Source of the DNA: Picochlorum sp. 'celeri'
Lineage: Eukaryota; Chlorophyta; Trebouxiophyceae
DNA length: 64,000 nt
Direction of reading: 5' to 3'
Assembly: GCA_010909725.1 (NCBI GenBank)
Contig: JAACMV010000007.1
Location: forward strand, 372,001-436,000
Below, in pieces: positions 1-9,612 of the stretch. The position numbers were made by a program, and so were the translations under genes. A model generated the notes under the pieces. That model saw nothing but the letters and a program-made list of their open reading frames with translations, was not told where the DNA came from and searched no databases. The number at the start of each line of letters is the position of its first letter. Position 1 is the stretch's first letter.

Positions 1-26
1 ACCACAGTATATTCTCACTGCAATGA

Positions 27-842
27 TCACTTGTTGGGAGAAGAGTACTCGAGTGGAGCTCCATAGCTTAATTTGATCGTTCCGTCTTTATACAGCTGTT
101 CAGCAGGGACAGTTGTCTGGTACTGTGCCTGACTTTCATCATCCACAGAATACACAGCACCTTGGCGGACACCCTTGTCATCCGTTCTCTTCACGAAAAT
201 CTTCTCATGCGGCTTTGCAGCGCCACTTGGAGGAATATCGAATGGCGTATGATTGTCAATTTGTGGTGCGGGATTCGCAGGGTAATAATTGCATGGGACT
301 TCTCTATACTTGAGTTTCATGCTGCCAAAGTCCTTCTTGCCGAGGCGCTCATACGCCCAGACACTTAAATCACCATGCATTTCTCCTGCTCCCTGATCCT
401 GGCAGCACCAACGCTTATTCGAGTATGCATTCGACGGGTACTCGCATGGGCATGTGTCGACAACTCTCACTACCAGGGTTTTGGACTCATCATAGCATGC
501 CCCTGATCTCTCCTGATATTGACCATATCCGTCTGTAAATGATTCATTCGTGCAGCCTACTTCAAAACACTTCCCGCATGAGTTTGAGTATTCAGGGCTC
601 AAGTCACTCACAGCAATCACGTCAAAGCCTGGGTAGATGTCCCTGAACTGGTATCCCAAACCACAGCTCCCTCGATGAATTGACCAACCATCGGCACCAA
701 AATATGTTGCACGACCAGATTTCCATGGACCCATGCTATTGTCATCAGCAGAAGCTATTCCGAAGGACCACAGGGACAGGATAAAGTAGATGGCCGAGAG
801 CCAATAACTGCCGCTGAGGTGGGTAGCGCCATGCAAATTCAT
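27..842 (-). CDS. Expansin-like secreted cell-wall protein
   Basis: A single-exon protein of about 271 residues. The first in-frame ATG is at 842; the frame stays open a little further 5' but without another ATG. A hydrophobic stretch near residues 13-32 looks like a signal peptide. The body is an expansin-type double-psi beta-barrel: GRATYFG near the start, paired cysteines (SNSCGKCFEVGC), VVRVVDTCPC, and MHGDLSVWAY, which matches the HFD region of expansins and keeps the Asp. Expansins loosen walls without hydrolysis. The roughly 85 residues after the barrel are short and do not look like a full C-terminal binding domain, so the family call is firm but the activity is not. It lies in tandem with the next minus-strand gene. 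Other DPBB proteins such as kiwellins or barwins are less likely. Confidence 0.8.
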   Translation of the reverse strand: MNLHGATHLSGSYWLSAIYFILSLWSFGIASADDNSMGPWKSGRATYFGADGWSIHRGSCGLGYQFRDIYPGFDVIAVSDLSPEYSNSCGKCFEVGCTNESFTDGYGQYQERSGACYDESKTLVVRVVDTCPCEYPSNAYSNKRWCCQDQGAGEMHGDLSVWAYERLGKKDFGSMKLKYREVPCNYYPANPAPQIDNHTPFDIPPSGAAKPHEKIFVKRTDDKGVRQGAVYSVDDESQAQYQTTVPAEQLYKDGTIKLSYGAPLEYSSPNK

Positions 843-1166
843 GATGCAGTGCAATGATGCCTCCTTTCACTGAGTAATACCGGAATAAGTGCGCAAAGAT
901 ATTTGAAATGATTACATATACAATCAATACTAGGTCATCGCCGCCTATTTCTGTCATTTCTTTGAAGTACGAACAGTTGTCAGACTGTCTTACGTGCCAC
1001 GAGGGTAGACGTCTGACACACGGGGTTGCGTGCGGGGAGGTGCCCTGTACATATCGCAGAGGGAGGTGGTTGTGACAGGTGGCAAAAGATTAGGGCATGA
1101 GAGTCCGTCGAGAATACAAACTCTGTACATTACATTCGATATGACACAGAATTATAGATTTTATCA
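843..1166. other. Intergenic spacer
   Basis: It separates two minus-strand genes, so it holds the 3' end of the BAG6-like gene and the promoter of the expansin-like gene. A TTACA (TGTAA on the minus strand) at about 1130-1134 lies some 35 bases beyond the BAG6-like stop and is a plausible poly(A) signal. I see no other gene. Confidence 0.5.
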
Positions 1167-3782
1167 TTATTCGTCACCGAAAATGGCATCAAGGATTCCC
1201 TGAGAACCGGTGGTGGAGGGGATGGAGGCCAAGTACGCTTCTCCTGGATGGGCATCTGCAGAGGAAGAAGGCTGTGCAGAGGCACATCGTTCAATGTGCT
1301 GCTGCCATTTCTTCCGTTCTTCTTCGGAGGTAATTTCTTTCTCTAGGACTTGTTCTATGTCTACTGGGGCTTCCTGGGCTTGGCCCTGGGAGCCTCCAAA
1401 CATTTGGCCCAAGAGGGGTCCAGCAGAATTCAAGAGTGCACCCAGGTTGCCTGCATCTCCAGAAGAGCCACTGCGTCGAGCGGAGCTTGCGGATCCAGCC
1501 AGCTGCCCTAGAATGTTCTGCATACTTGATCCAGAAGCTGGAGTTGGCTTTCTGGACTCTTGGCTTCCTTCCTCCTTCTTGCCAGCTACCTTTCTTCGTT
1601 TCAGACCTGCACCTAGACCGACTGGCTTTTTGGCATTCTTCTTTGATGCCGTTCCCATGGAAGACGATTCTCCGCGCTCTTTGATTGCTTCTTCTTCTTT
1701 TTTGTCTATTTTTTCTTCCTCTTTCTCTGCCAGTGCCGCCTGCTCATCATTATTGACCGGCTGCGGCTCTTCTGTAGCCACAGCTGGTTGGGGGACAGCA
1801 GTTGCTGTGTCCTGTGGAGGTGTCACAGTATCATCGTCGCGTGATGGCTCCTCTGTTGCAGCTTCCTGAGAAGCTGTATTCATCATCTGTGCAAACCTCT
1901 GTCTCAGAACATTCCCGACTTCATTCATGATTTCAGGAAGGGCAACACTGATCATGGTGTTCAAGGACTGACTGGAAGCATCCTGGTTTCCACTACTACG
2001 AAGTTGCGCTGCTGCCGCTGACAAGCCGCGTCTGATAGCCTCTCTGATCTCATTTAATATCTCATTGATATCAGTTGAGGCAATACCACGCAGAGCAGAA
2101 GAAAATATGTTGGCTAGATTCTGCCCACCTTGCGATCCACCAAGGCTGCCTAATATCTCCTCTACTTGAGGAATAGCTCGTCGTATTTCCTCAGCAGCAG
2201 ATGGTGTTGCCTGGGCGCTATCCTGTGAAGTAGGCTGTGTTCCGGCGCCCTGTGCTGGCCTTTGGGGAGGAGCCCTCATGCCTGGGAACGAACCCGCCAT
2301 GCGGACATGCACCCTTGGATGGACATGAAATTGCGGGGCATTCGGTGTGTTTCCTTGCTGCTGAGCACCAGGTGCTCCTCCTTGCTGTTGAGCCCCGGCA
2401 TCTGTAGCATTACCAGGTGGTCGAATGGGTATTCCCATTGGAACAGCCATGGACACAACACCTGCCATGGACGTTGATGTTGGTACTCCCCCTGTAATCT
2501 CAGGAACCAGACTCATGACGCGATGGGCTTCCATATTGTGCAAAATCCCAACATTGGGGCGTGGCAAGTCATCCTCCATTTGAATATACCCTGGATACAG
2601 CTGAAGGAAGAAGAGATTGTTGTCGGTAAGAGCAGAGACCAGGTATGCCATGGACCTCCCCAATTCTGCTCCAGACACTGCAAGACGAGTCAAATATCCT
2701 CCCACGAGCCGTATCTGACGAACAGTCTCTTCATGATTTGATATAGAAGACATACTACGCAATCTTTCTGCAGTCCTCAAAACTGTAGCAAGGATCCCTG
2801 ATGGTGCCTCTGTCTGCCCAAGAACCCGCATGAATCGCTGTGTAAGGACACCAACTGTCACGGCTGCCACGACAATCAAATCCTCGTGAGAGATGTTCTG
2901 AACCCATTCTGTAGATGTATTATTATCTCCATCATCATCCTCATCATCTCCATTCATCCCATGAACAGGAAAACTCTGCACACCCAAGGGAAGAGGGTCC
3001 TGACCCGCAGCCACCAAAGCCCTATTCACAACTTGCCTCGTCTCTCTATTCAATCCAGCATCACCTTGCGTCAACACGGACCGACAAGCTTGCAAAAACT
3101 GGGTCACAGCAGCAGCGAATTCTCTCGAATGTTGTTGGTCCCGAAACAGCTCCAAAGATGTTTCTTGCACAGCAGGTACTCTATCCTCACGAGTATCCTC
3201 CTCCTCCAAACGGATCAGCATTTGATTCAGAGCATCAAACGCTGACCCCAGCCTCATATTACCCTCTTCATCAAGAGAAGGTACCCTTCCCGACAATAAA
3301 CTACCCCCAATGGGATCCGTCACCTGACTCATTCTCGAACGAAACGCGCCATCATCAAGATTCACTGCTGTAAATGGACCAGCCACACCCGCCTGACCAT
3401 TCAAATTCTGCTGCAAAGATTCCGCAAAGGAGGCTATTGAATCCGCCAATCCCGGAGGAAGGATTCCAGTCGCATCAAACCCAGGCAGCCCTTGCTCTTC
3501 CTGCTGCTGCTGCTGCCCCCCAGGCGATTGCCCAGGTGGAGGAGGAGCCACCCTTGTCACCATGTGCAACACCACATTCTCCTCCCAACCAAGCGAATCC
3601 GCAGACGCTTCCTCATCCGTCAGCTCCCTCCCTCTATGCAACAAACGCTGCCTCTGCGCAGGAATACCAGTCAGCTCTTCCAAACGACCCTTCAACACGC
3701 CCACAACACCCTGCTCACTTCTGTCCACCACGACAGCATGTGTCCCAGCCTCCACAGTACGAACCACCACTCGACACGACAT
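1167..3782 (-). CDS. BAG6/Scythe-like (plant CIP73-type) ubiquitin-like domain protein
   Basis: An intronless protein of 871 residues starting at an ATG. Residues 1-78 are a ubiquitin-like domain with the usual LKGRLEELTGIPAQRQRLLHRG pattern split around the Lys48-like loop. A long Gln/Pro/Gly-rich low-complexity region follows. Next come a conserved helical block (about 290-390, with TQRFMRVLGQ and VGGYLTRLAVSG) and a Lys/Glu-rich segment. The C-terminus ends in WQQHIERCAS, AYLASIPS and ILDAIFGDE, as in plant BAG6/CIP73-like proteins. The family holds exposed hydrophobic clients for degradation or tail-anchored insertion. It is head-to-head with IGPS across a 333-base spacer. The UBL call is certain; the specific orthology is inferred from domain order and the C-terminal signature. 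Confidence 0.8.
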   Translation of the reverse strand: MSCRVVVRTVEAGTHAVVVDRSEQGVVGVLKGRLEELTGIPAQRQRLLHRGRELTDEEASADSLGWEENVVLHMVTRVAPPPPGQSPGGQQQQQEEQGLPGFDATGILPPGLADSIASFAESLQQNLNGQAGVAGPFTAVNLDDGAFRSRMSQVTDPIGGSLLSGRVPSLDEEGNMRLGSAFDALNQMLIRLEEEDTREDRVPAVQETSLELFRDQQHSREFAAAVTQFLQACRSVLTQGDAGLNRETRQVVNRALVAAGQDPLPLGVQSFPVHGMNGDDEDDDGDNNTSTEWVQNISHEDLIVVAAVTVGVLTQRFMRVLGQTEAPSGILATVLRTAERLRSMSSISNHEETVRQIRLVGGYLTRLAVSGAELGRSMAYLVSALTDNNLFFLQLYPGYIQMEDDLPRPNVGILHNMEAHRVMSLVPEITGGVPTSTSMAGVVSMAVPMGIPIRPPGNATDAGAQQQGGAPGAQQQGNTPNAPQFHVHPRVHVRMAGSFPGMRAPPQRPAQGAGTQPTSQDSAQATPSAAEEIRRAIPQVEEILGSLGGSQGGQNLANIFSSALRGIASTDINEILNEIREAIRRGLSAAAAQLRSSGNQDASSQSLNTMISVALPEIMNEVGNVLRQRFAQMMNTASQEAATEEPSRDDDTVTPPQDTATAVPQPAVATEEPQPVNNDEQAALAEKEEEKIDKKEEEAIKERGESSSMGTASKKNAKKPVGLGAGLKRRKVAGKKEEGSQESRKPTPASGSSMQNILGQLAGSASSARRSGSSGDAGNLGALLNSAGPLLGQMFGGSQGQAQEAPVDIEQVLEKEITSEEERKKWQQHIERCASAQPSSSADAHPGEAYLASIPSTTGSQGILDAIFGDE

Positions 3783-4115
3783 ACTATAATATCACTAATA
3801 CAAGACTATAGCTACCAAGATACCTTTCCTCGCCTTCGCTGTGTGTTCTCGAAGTTTCCAAAGTGGACTGATTCGTTCGTACTTGAAATATCTGCCCTAT
3901 TTCCGACCGCTGCAATCCAAAAGAATCTTTTCTTCTCTATATATACTAAATATTTGTGTCAACAAAGAATGATAAAGGAATCTCATGGCAGATCTCTAAA
4001 AAGAGAGATCTGGTTGAATCTGACACCCTCATCTCAGAGCTCTGAGCCAACAGCAAAACACCAATGTGGCTACGGCGGCACTTGTCATATAATTACATAC
4101 ATTATATATTCAAGA
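3783..4115. promoter_or_regulatory. Divergent promoter region between BAG6-like gene and IGPS
   Basis: These 333 bases separate two genes read outward in opposite directions, so both 5' leaders and promoters must be here. It has AT-rich TATA-like runs (about 3936-3952 and 4086-4111) but no motif I would name. The reading frame of IGPS is open through this spacer and into the opposite gene, but without support. Confidence 0.5.
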
Positions 4116-5210
4116 ATGATGGCCCAAAGCATTCATGGTGGCTATGCCTCGGCTGTGGGAGTACGGAGGAAAAGCACTTTGACAAAGACTTTGAATAGCT
4201 CTCGCCTTATGACACGCCATTGTCCCGAAATTGCAAGAGTGAATGCCGCAATTGGTAGTGAAGCATCTCAGCAAGAAGAGGAGGAGGAGGTGACAATTCG
4301 AAGGCGTCCTCCTGAGGGATTGGATACACAGGCGTGCGGTCCTGTGGATTTCAAGGTTCCTAGTTCCGATGAAAACAAGCCTAGGAATATATTGGAGGAG
4401 ATTGTCTGGTACAAGGCGGTGGAGATTCAACGGATGAGGCAAAGGGTGCCCTTGGCCATGCTGATGGGTCAGGCGAAGAGTGCGCCTCCAGCGAGGGATT
4501 TTATCGGTGCATTGAAGCAGAAGGCCCAGGAAACAAAGAGGCCGGGGTTGATTGCAGAGGTGAAGAAGGCGTCTCCCTCAAAGGGCGTCATTCAGCCTAA
4601 TTTCGACCCAGTGAAGATTGCTCAGGCATATGAGGCTGGAGGTGCAGCCTGCTTGTCTGTTCTGACTGATTCCAAGTTCTTCCAGGGAGGATTTGAAAAT
4701 CTTCAAAAGATTAGATCTGCTGGAGTCTCGTGCCCATTGCTGTGCAAAGAGTTTATTGTTGAGGCATACCAAGTATTCAAAGCACGTGCAAGTGGTGCTG
4801 ATGCTATTCTGTTGATTACAGCTGTTCTTCCAAACTCCGACATGGAGTATCTGATCAAGTCTGCTCGCAGTGTGGGACTGCAATGCCTCATCGAGGTCCA
4901 TACTGTTGGTGAGTTGGAGAGAGTATTGAAGATTAAGGACCTTGATGGGTGCATGCTTGGCATCAATAATAGAGATTTGCAGACATTTAAAGTTGATTTG
5001 GGCAATACAGAGACCATTATGTCGAGCAAGGCTGGAAAAGAGGTGTTGGACAGGGGAATGATCATGGCATCAGAGAGTGGAATTTTTGTCTATGAGGATG
5101 TGGCACGGGTGCAACAGGCTGGCTGTGATGTCATCTTGGTGGGTGAGAGTTTAGTGAAGCAGGGTGACCCCAAGACTGGAACAGAAGAGCTGTTGCGGGT
5201 TGGAAAATAA
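4116..5210 (+). CDS. TRPC/IGPS: Indole-3-glycerol phosphate synthase, plastid-targeted
   Basis: A 364-residue protein. I start it at the ATG at 4116 (MMAQSIHGG); the frame upstream is open only because it shadows the opposite-strand gene. IGPS closes the indole ring, converting CdRP to indole-3-glycerol phosphate in tryptophan synthesis. The TIM barrel begins near residue 127. It shows LIAEVKKASPSKG (catalytic Lys), AGGAACLSVLTDSKFFQGG, LLCKEFIVEAYQV, GADAILLITAVL, GINNRDLQTF and ILVGESLVKQGDP. The first 80 or so residues are Ser/Thr/Arg-rich and read as a plastid transit peptide followed by an acidic linker, as in plant IGPS. A TGTAA lies 26 bases past the stop. Confidence 0.95.
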   Translation: MMAQSIHGGYASAVGVRRKSTLTKTLNSSRLMTRHCPEIARVNAAIGSEASQQEEEEEVTIRRRPPEGLDTQACGPVDFKVPSSDENKPRNILEEIVWYKAVEIQRMRQRVPLAMLMGQAKSAPPARDFIGALKQKAQETKRPGLIAEVKKASPSKGVIQPNFDPVKIAQAYEAGGAACLSVLTDSKFFQGGFENLQKIRSAGVSCPLLCKEFIVEAYQVFKARASGADAILLITAVLPNSDMEYLIKSARSVGLQCLIEVHTVGELERVLKIKDLDGCMLGINNRDLQTFKVDLGNTETIMSSKAGKEVLDRGMIMASESGIFVYEDVARVQQAGCDVILVGESLVKQGDPKTGTEELLRVGK

Positions 5211-5592
5211 TCCTGTTGAATACATTTGCGCCTCATGTAACCATGGCACAGAACCTGTAGAGCACAAACAACAAGATGGGAATTGACTACCGTCAACCCT
5301 CATCTTTGATGGGGCGTACTCCGCCGTCGAGCATCCGTCTTTATTTGTCTCGTCATGCTGTTCTTGTCCGGGCTCAGTACACTATCCCGAGGTCAGAAAA
5401 TATACATTTAGTAACAGTGTAAACTGTAAGGTGCGTAAACCATGCCGTCAGAATAGGCGTGCATACCGCCTGGTTGGAATTGCGGCTGCGACGAATGGCT
5501 GTTCTGAACGAGTCTTTTGTTTGCGATGTAAAAGCTAGGATGACATATAATTATTTAAAATTGCAGGTTAGAGAAGGAATATAAATACAAAG
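5211..5592 (+). other. Spacer between IGPS and RPL22
   Basis: It holds the IGPS 3' end and the RPL22 promoter. A 48-codon ATG frame (5276-5422) sits inside. I do not call it a gene because nothing supports it beyond length, but it is recorded as a minor finding. The last 60 bases before RPL22 are AT-rich. Confidence 0.4.
5236..5240 (+). terminator. TGTAA poly(A) signal, IGPS
   Basis: TGTAA lies 26 bases after the IGPS stop, in the position used for green-algal 3'-end formation. The call rests on position and motif only. Confidence 0.4.
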
Positions 5593-6066
5593 ATGGTGCA
5601 GGTTGTTCGCCGCGGTGGTTCTGCCCCAAAGAAGGCAAAGAAGACTTTGACCTTCCACATCGATTGCTCCAGACCAGTCGAGGACAGTATTATGGAAATT
5701 GCTGCCTTTGAAAAGTTTTTAACTGATAAGATCAAGGTTGAAGGAAAGACTGGTACGTGTGACTCCTGAAAGCATGGTGGACGATGTCGGCCGAGTTCAT
5801 GTGCGGATTCTGACACGGATGATTTGATTCTTGTAGGTGTTTTGGGAGATAATGTCAAGGTAACCAGAGATAAGACGAGAGTCACTGTGACGAGCGAGGT
5901 GCCAATGTCCAAGAGATACCTCAAGTACCTTACAAAGAAGTTCCTGAAGAAGCATAATGTCAGAGATTGGCTCCGTGTGATTGCATCCAACAAGGATAGA
6001 TCAGTATACGAGTTGAGATACTTTAACATTGCTGATCAGGCAGAGGATGAGGAGGATGAAGAGTAA
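5593..6066 (+). CDS. RPL22: Ribosomal protein eL22, cytosolic 60S subunit
   Basis: Two exons (5593-5752 and 5837-6066) joined by an 84-base GT-AG intron give 129 residues. The N-terminal exon is basic ([16 protein letters not shown]), followed by the core [22 protein letters not shown]. The second exon carries [41 protein letters not shown] and the usual acidic tail. Splicing is fixed by the conserved KTG-VLGDN junction and by phase. This is a structural protein of the large ribosomal subunit. It converges on the Pumilio gene 138 bases downstream, with TGTAA 20 bases past the stop. Confidence 0.96.
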
Positions 6067-6085
6067 ATATGCATATATATTTGTT

Positions 6086-6090
6086 TGTAA
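6086..6090 (+). terminator. TGTAA poly(A) signal, RPL22
   Basis: TGTAA lies 20 bases after the RPL22 stop, within the convergent spacer. The call rests on motif and position. Confidence 0.4.
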
Positions 6091-6203
6091 CACACAACTA
6101 GAAGAAGAAATACATCCTCATTGATTGGCTCTACTCTTTACGTGTACATATATTCAATGTAGTATACAGAGCCGACAAAAACGTTCGTCAATACTGTTCT
6201 TTC

Positions 6204-8461
6204 CTAAATCTTCACTGCAATTTTGGCCAAAATTCTCTTCCCATGTGGGGTGCCTCGCAGTGCCGGAAGATGTGGGCGAATAGCGTCAATCAAATCTGCG
6301 TGGACGTCCCCACTCGAGACATTAAGAGCGCTCTGTATCACATAGTTTCCATATGGATCTTGTAGCAACTGCCCAAGGTTGGGTGACTGCAGCAATTCTT
6401 TCACAACTTCTTCTCTGGCCTTGTTGAGACCAGATCCTCCCAATTTCAGGCATTTTTCCACAACGTTAGAGGAGAATTTCTGGGTGGATAATAATGCATA
6501 ATGACCTGTCAATTGTTTCATGACGAGCATGGAAGATTCCGCGTGCCCAAGTTCTAGAATGTACTGCACTACATAGTTTCCGAACGGGTCCTGAGACAAG
6601 GGCAAGGAATGGACTGAAATTTTTTCAATAATGACCTTTCTCTGCTGATTTGTTGAGAAGTCGATACAACGCTGTAGTACACAGCATCCGTGGCGATGGG
6701 TGGCAATGTTGAGACAATCTTCTGATGCTGCATCGTAAATAAACTGTGCTTCAGATGGCCCCAGTCGTTGCAGACATCTCTGTATGACATGATTGCCATT
6801 TAGATCTCGTATCAAATCCACTACATTAGTAGAAAGGGCATCTACAACCAATTCTATCTGCTCTCGCGTTGTCAATGTTTCGATCAGTTTCTGGACGGCC
6901 CTAGTTCCATGTGTATTCAATGATGCTGATGCCAAACCTCCATCCACAGTTGCTGCTTGCAACACTTGCAGCCGTTGTTCTTCACTACACCGATCTAAAA
7001 GTTTTTGAATAAGGTAGTTACCAAATGGATCCTTCATAAGCTGAAGAATGTTTTCTTGGATTTCCTCAAACACGACATCAATAGCAGCAGCACCTCCCTC
7101 GTCAAACTTCTTCTGCAAGAAACGACACCCTGCTTGATCCTGGGCGACTTCGGCAACTTTTCCTTTAACTTCTGATAAATTTTCGTATTTGTACGCCTGC
7201 CCATCAGCTTCGTCACCCAATGGTCCCAACACACCAGATCCTCCTAATTGCCTGCCTCCAGAAGATTTACTTCTTCTCGGCTCATCGCGAACCTTGCTTC
7301 GATTTCTATTTCTATCTTCTCGATAATTATTTCCTTGAGACCGATTGGATCGTCGCATATCTTGAGCATCAGCATATCCTGGACCTCGCTTTCCTCTCAT
7401 TGCAGCCTGATTTGACATGGCTGCCATGGCCGCTGCCGCTGCTGCCGCTGCCGCCTGATTACTCTGAAGGATTGCTGGATTTAAAGCTGCCATCTGCGCA
7501 GCGGCCAATGCAGTATGGTTTTGATTCAATCCTGCAATTAAGGGATTAGCGCCATAGTCCATCCCAGGAATGCTGGCATACAACTGCTGCTGCTGCAAAG
7601 CCGCCTGATATGCAGCTTGATACGCAGCCTGATACTCCAACGATCCACCCATATGCTGCAAATGATGTTGACGGGAATGCACATCGCCGACAGAGGGCAT
7701 ACCATCCAACTGGCCTTCTGGGTGTCCAAACCTCGGTGGAGGTGTTGATGCTCCCATCCTAGAAGGCAGACCACCCTCAGACTGAGGAAGTGGCTGATTC
7801 ACTCCCTGTTGAGCATGAAGAGAGCTAAGATTGGGGTACGAACTGGCGCTCTGCATGTGTCCTCCTGCACCATGCTGGACACTGTTTCCATTCACATTCA
7901 ACTTAGTCAATGCCTCCAGCACAGTCGCACTTGCATCCTGCCCACCTGCTGATGATGATGCCATATTAATCTGTTGCTGCTGTTGCTGACGATGCAAAAT
8001 CTGATCCAGCTCTGTAAGACCCTCATGAAACGCTGGTAAATCATTGTACAGGGTTCTCCCTTCAAGTGGAGGCGGTAATTTCTTCCCACGAGCTATCTGA
8101 GATTGATAAAATCGCTCATACTCATCATCCAGTCGAATATCCATCAACCGAGACGCATTATCCCAACGATCATCCAGATGAGGTGGAGCTGATATTGCCC
8201 TGGGAACGTCAAGTTCCTCGAGGAACGACGTCACGCTCTGATTCAATTCATTCCTGAACCAAGTAACAATAGATTAATGTTTCATTCGATATTCTTCGCC
8301 CAAACGCGTATACCATGCACATTGTCGTACCAGTCCGCTCCAATCAGACCCTGATTCGGCTGCTGTTCTACAGAGTCAGCCCCCACCTGCTGCTGATTCG
8401 CATTCCCTTCCAATCCATATTGGCCCTGTTCATTAGAACTAGGATTATGGGAAGGAAACAT
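6204..8461 (-). CDS. Pumilio/PUF RNA-binding protein
   Basis: I read two exons: 8331-8461 (ATG at 8461) and 6204-8253. The 77-base GT-AG intron keeps frame and gives about 726 residues. The N-terminal half is Gln/Ala/Asn-rich and disordered. The C-terminal 340 residues are eight PUF repeats, with repeat cores such as GCRFLQKKFDE, FGNYLIQKLLDR, HGTRAVQKLIET, NGNHVIQRCLQ, HGCCVLQRCID, FGNYVVQYILE, FSSNVVEKCLK and YGNYVIQSALN. Each repeat reads one RNA base in 3'UTR targets, so the role is post-transcriptional repression or localisation. The exon 1 junction is my inference; the PUF part is certain. Confidence 0.9.
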
Positions 8462-8801
8462 GTCTAATTCACGAGCAACCAAATCTCCTCGGGTGATTTT
8501 AAATCACCAAGTGCTAACCAGTGGTGGCTCCATTCTCAATACGAGACGACACCATGACCTATGAAATGTACAGTATGTTTAAATCGATACAAATGATGCT
8601 ATTCCGAGTGCATGTGATTACAAGTGCCATGGATATCGCTTCAGGGTATGTTGAAGATCTGGATCTCTGAATTTAAGAGATCTATGCAGATGGAGATGTA
8701 GAGACACGTGAGGCGATGGTCTCTATCCCTAAACCCATACATACAATTGCTAAAATCTATTGCCTTTTAGTATCTGTGTGAATGCAGAGAGGCAGGACGA
8801 C
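8462..8801. promoter_or_regulatory. Divergent promoter region, Pumilio and VPS22
   Basis: These 340 bases lie between outward-facing genes and hold both 5' ends. They may also hold an untranslated leader exon, since a plausible acceptor lies just before each start. I see no gene. Confidence 0.4.
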
Positions 8802-9608
8802 ATGGCAGAAGAGGAGGAAGAGGACACAAACGCCCTGCTGTTTCGCCAAATGCGAATTCAGAGAAAGAGAGAAGAGATTGCTTTAAAAAAGCAAGTTTTG
8901 GAGAAGAAGAGGAGAGACCATGAGCGTTCTGTGGAGAAACAATTGGATGTGCACGTACAAGAGTTTCGGAAAGGATTGGAAGGTTTTGCGAGACGTTATG
9001 GGAGAGACATGGATAAAGATACGACTCTTCAGCAGACATTTTATAAATTATGTGCTCGGGTTGGGTTGGATCCAGTGCTGATGGCTCAAAGTGCGTCCGT
9101 GGAAAGCGCGTCTGGAGGGAATAGGAAGCAGTACTTGTACAGTGTAGGTGTGGCTGTGCTGGATGTGTGTGCTGCTCGTAGAGATTTTGATGGTGGCTTG
9201 TGCGATATAGATGTATTGGTGGATCGAATACAAGAGAGAGGTGGATCTAGTTTGCGGGATGAAAGGAAAAGTGTGGTACGGAAGGATATACTTGCTGCTG
9301 TTGAGGAGTTGGCAGTGTTGGGACATGGTATATGTGTGCTCAACTTTGATGGGAAAGACTACGTGAAGAGCGCACCGACAGAATTGTCGATGGATTGCAC
9401 CAGGCTTCTTGAATTATTTCATACATGGGAGGGGCGGTTTACGAGGAGAGAGGCGATGGATGCGCTACAATGGACAGAGCAACGAGTAGCAGATGGCTTG
9501 TCTGCTCTTGCCAGGGAAGGCCTCGTTTTGATTGATGACCCCGGGGAAGCCATGCCTAGATTGTATTGGTGCCCTGCTGTACAGTATCATATTGGTTTAG
9601 CACTATAA
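8802..9608 (+). CDS. VPS22: VPS22/SNF8 subunit of ESCRT-II
   Basis: A single exon of 268 residues from the ATG at 8802. It has a coiled basic N-terminus (RIQRKREEIALKKQVLEKKR). The EAP30/Vps22 core follows: FRKGLEGFARRYGRDM, FYKLCARVGLDPVLM, QYLYSVGVAVLDVCAARRDFDGGL. Two winged-helix units close the protein. ESCRT-II bridges ESCRT-I and ESCRT-III in endosomal sorting of ubiquitinated cargo. The usual N-terminal Arg-rich GIG segment is absent and replaced by an acidic run, so a missed first exon is possible. Its stop is only 4 bases from the stop of the convergent neighbour. Confidence 0.88.
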   Translation: MAEEEEEDTNALLFRQMRIQRKREEIALKKQVLEKKRRDHERSVEKQLDVHVQEFRKGLEGFARRYGRDMDKDTTLQQTFYKLCARVGLDPVLMAQSASVESASGGNRKQYLYSVGVAVLDVCAARRDFDGGLCDIDVLVDRIQERGGSSLRDERKSVVRKDILAAVEELAVLGHGICVLNFDGKDYVKSAPTELSMDCTRLLELFHTWEGRFTRREAMDALQWTEQRVADGLSALAREGLVLIDDPGEAMPRLYWCPAVQYHIGLAL

Positions 9609-9612
9609 TAAT

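Noticed and set aside
1210..1869. Long antisense frame opposite the BAG6-like gene
   Set aside because: It mirrors the low-complexity Ser/Ala composition of the real gene and has no independent support.
3492..4115. Open frame continuing 208 codons upstream of IGPS
   Set aside because: It is the antisense of the BAG6-like coding region; the IGPS ATG at 4116 is followed by a normal transit peptide.
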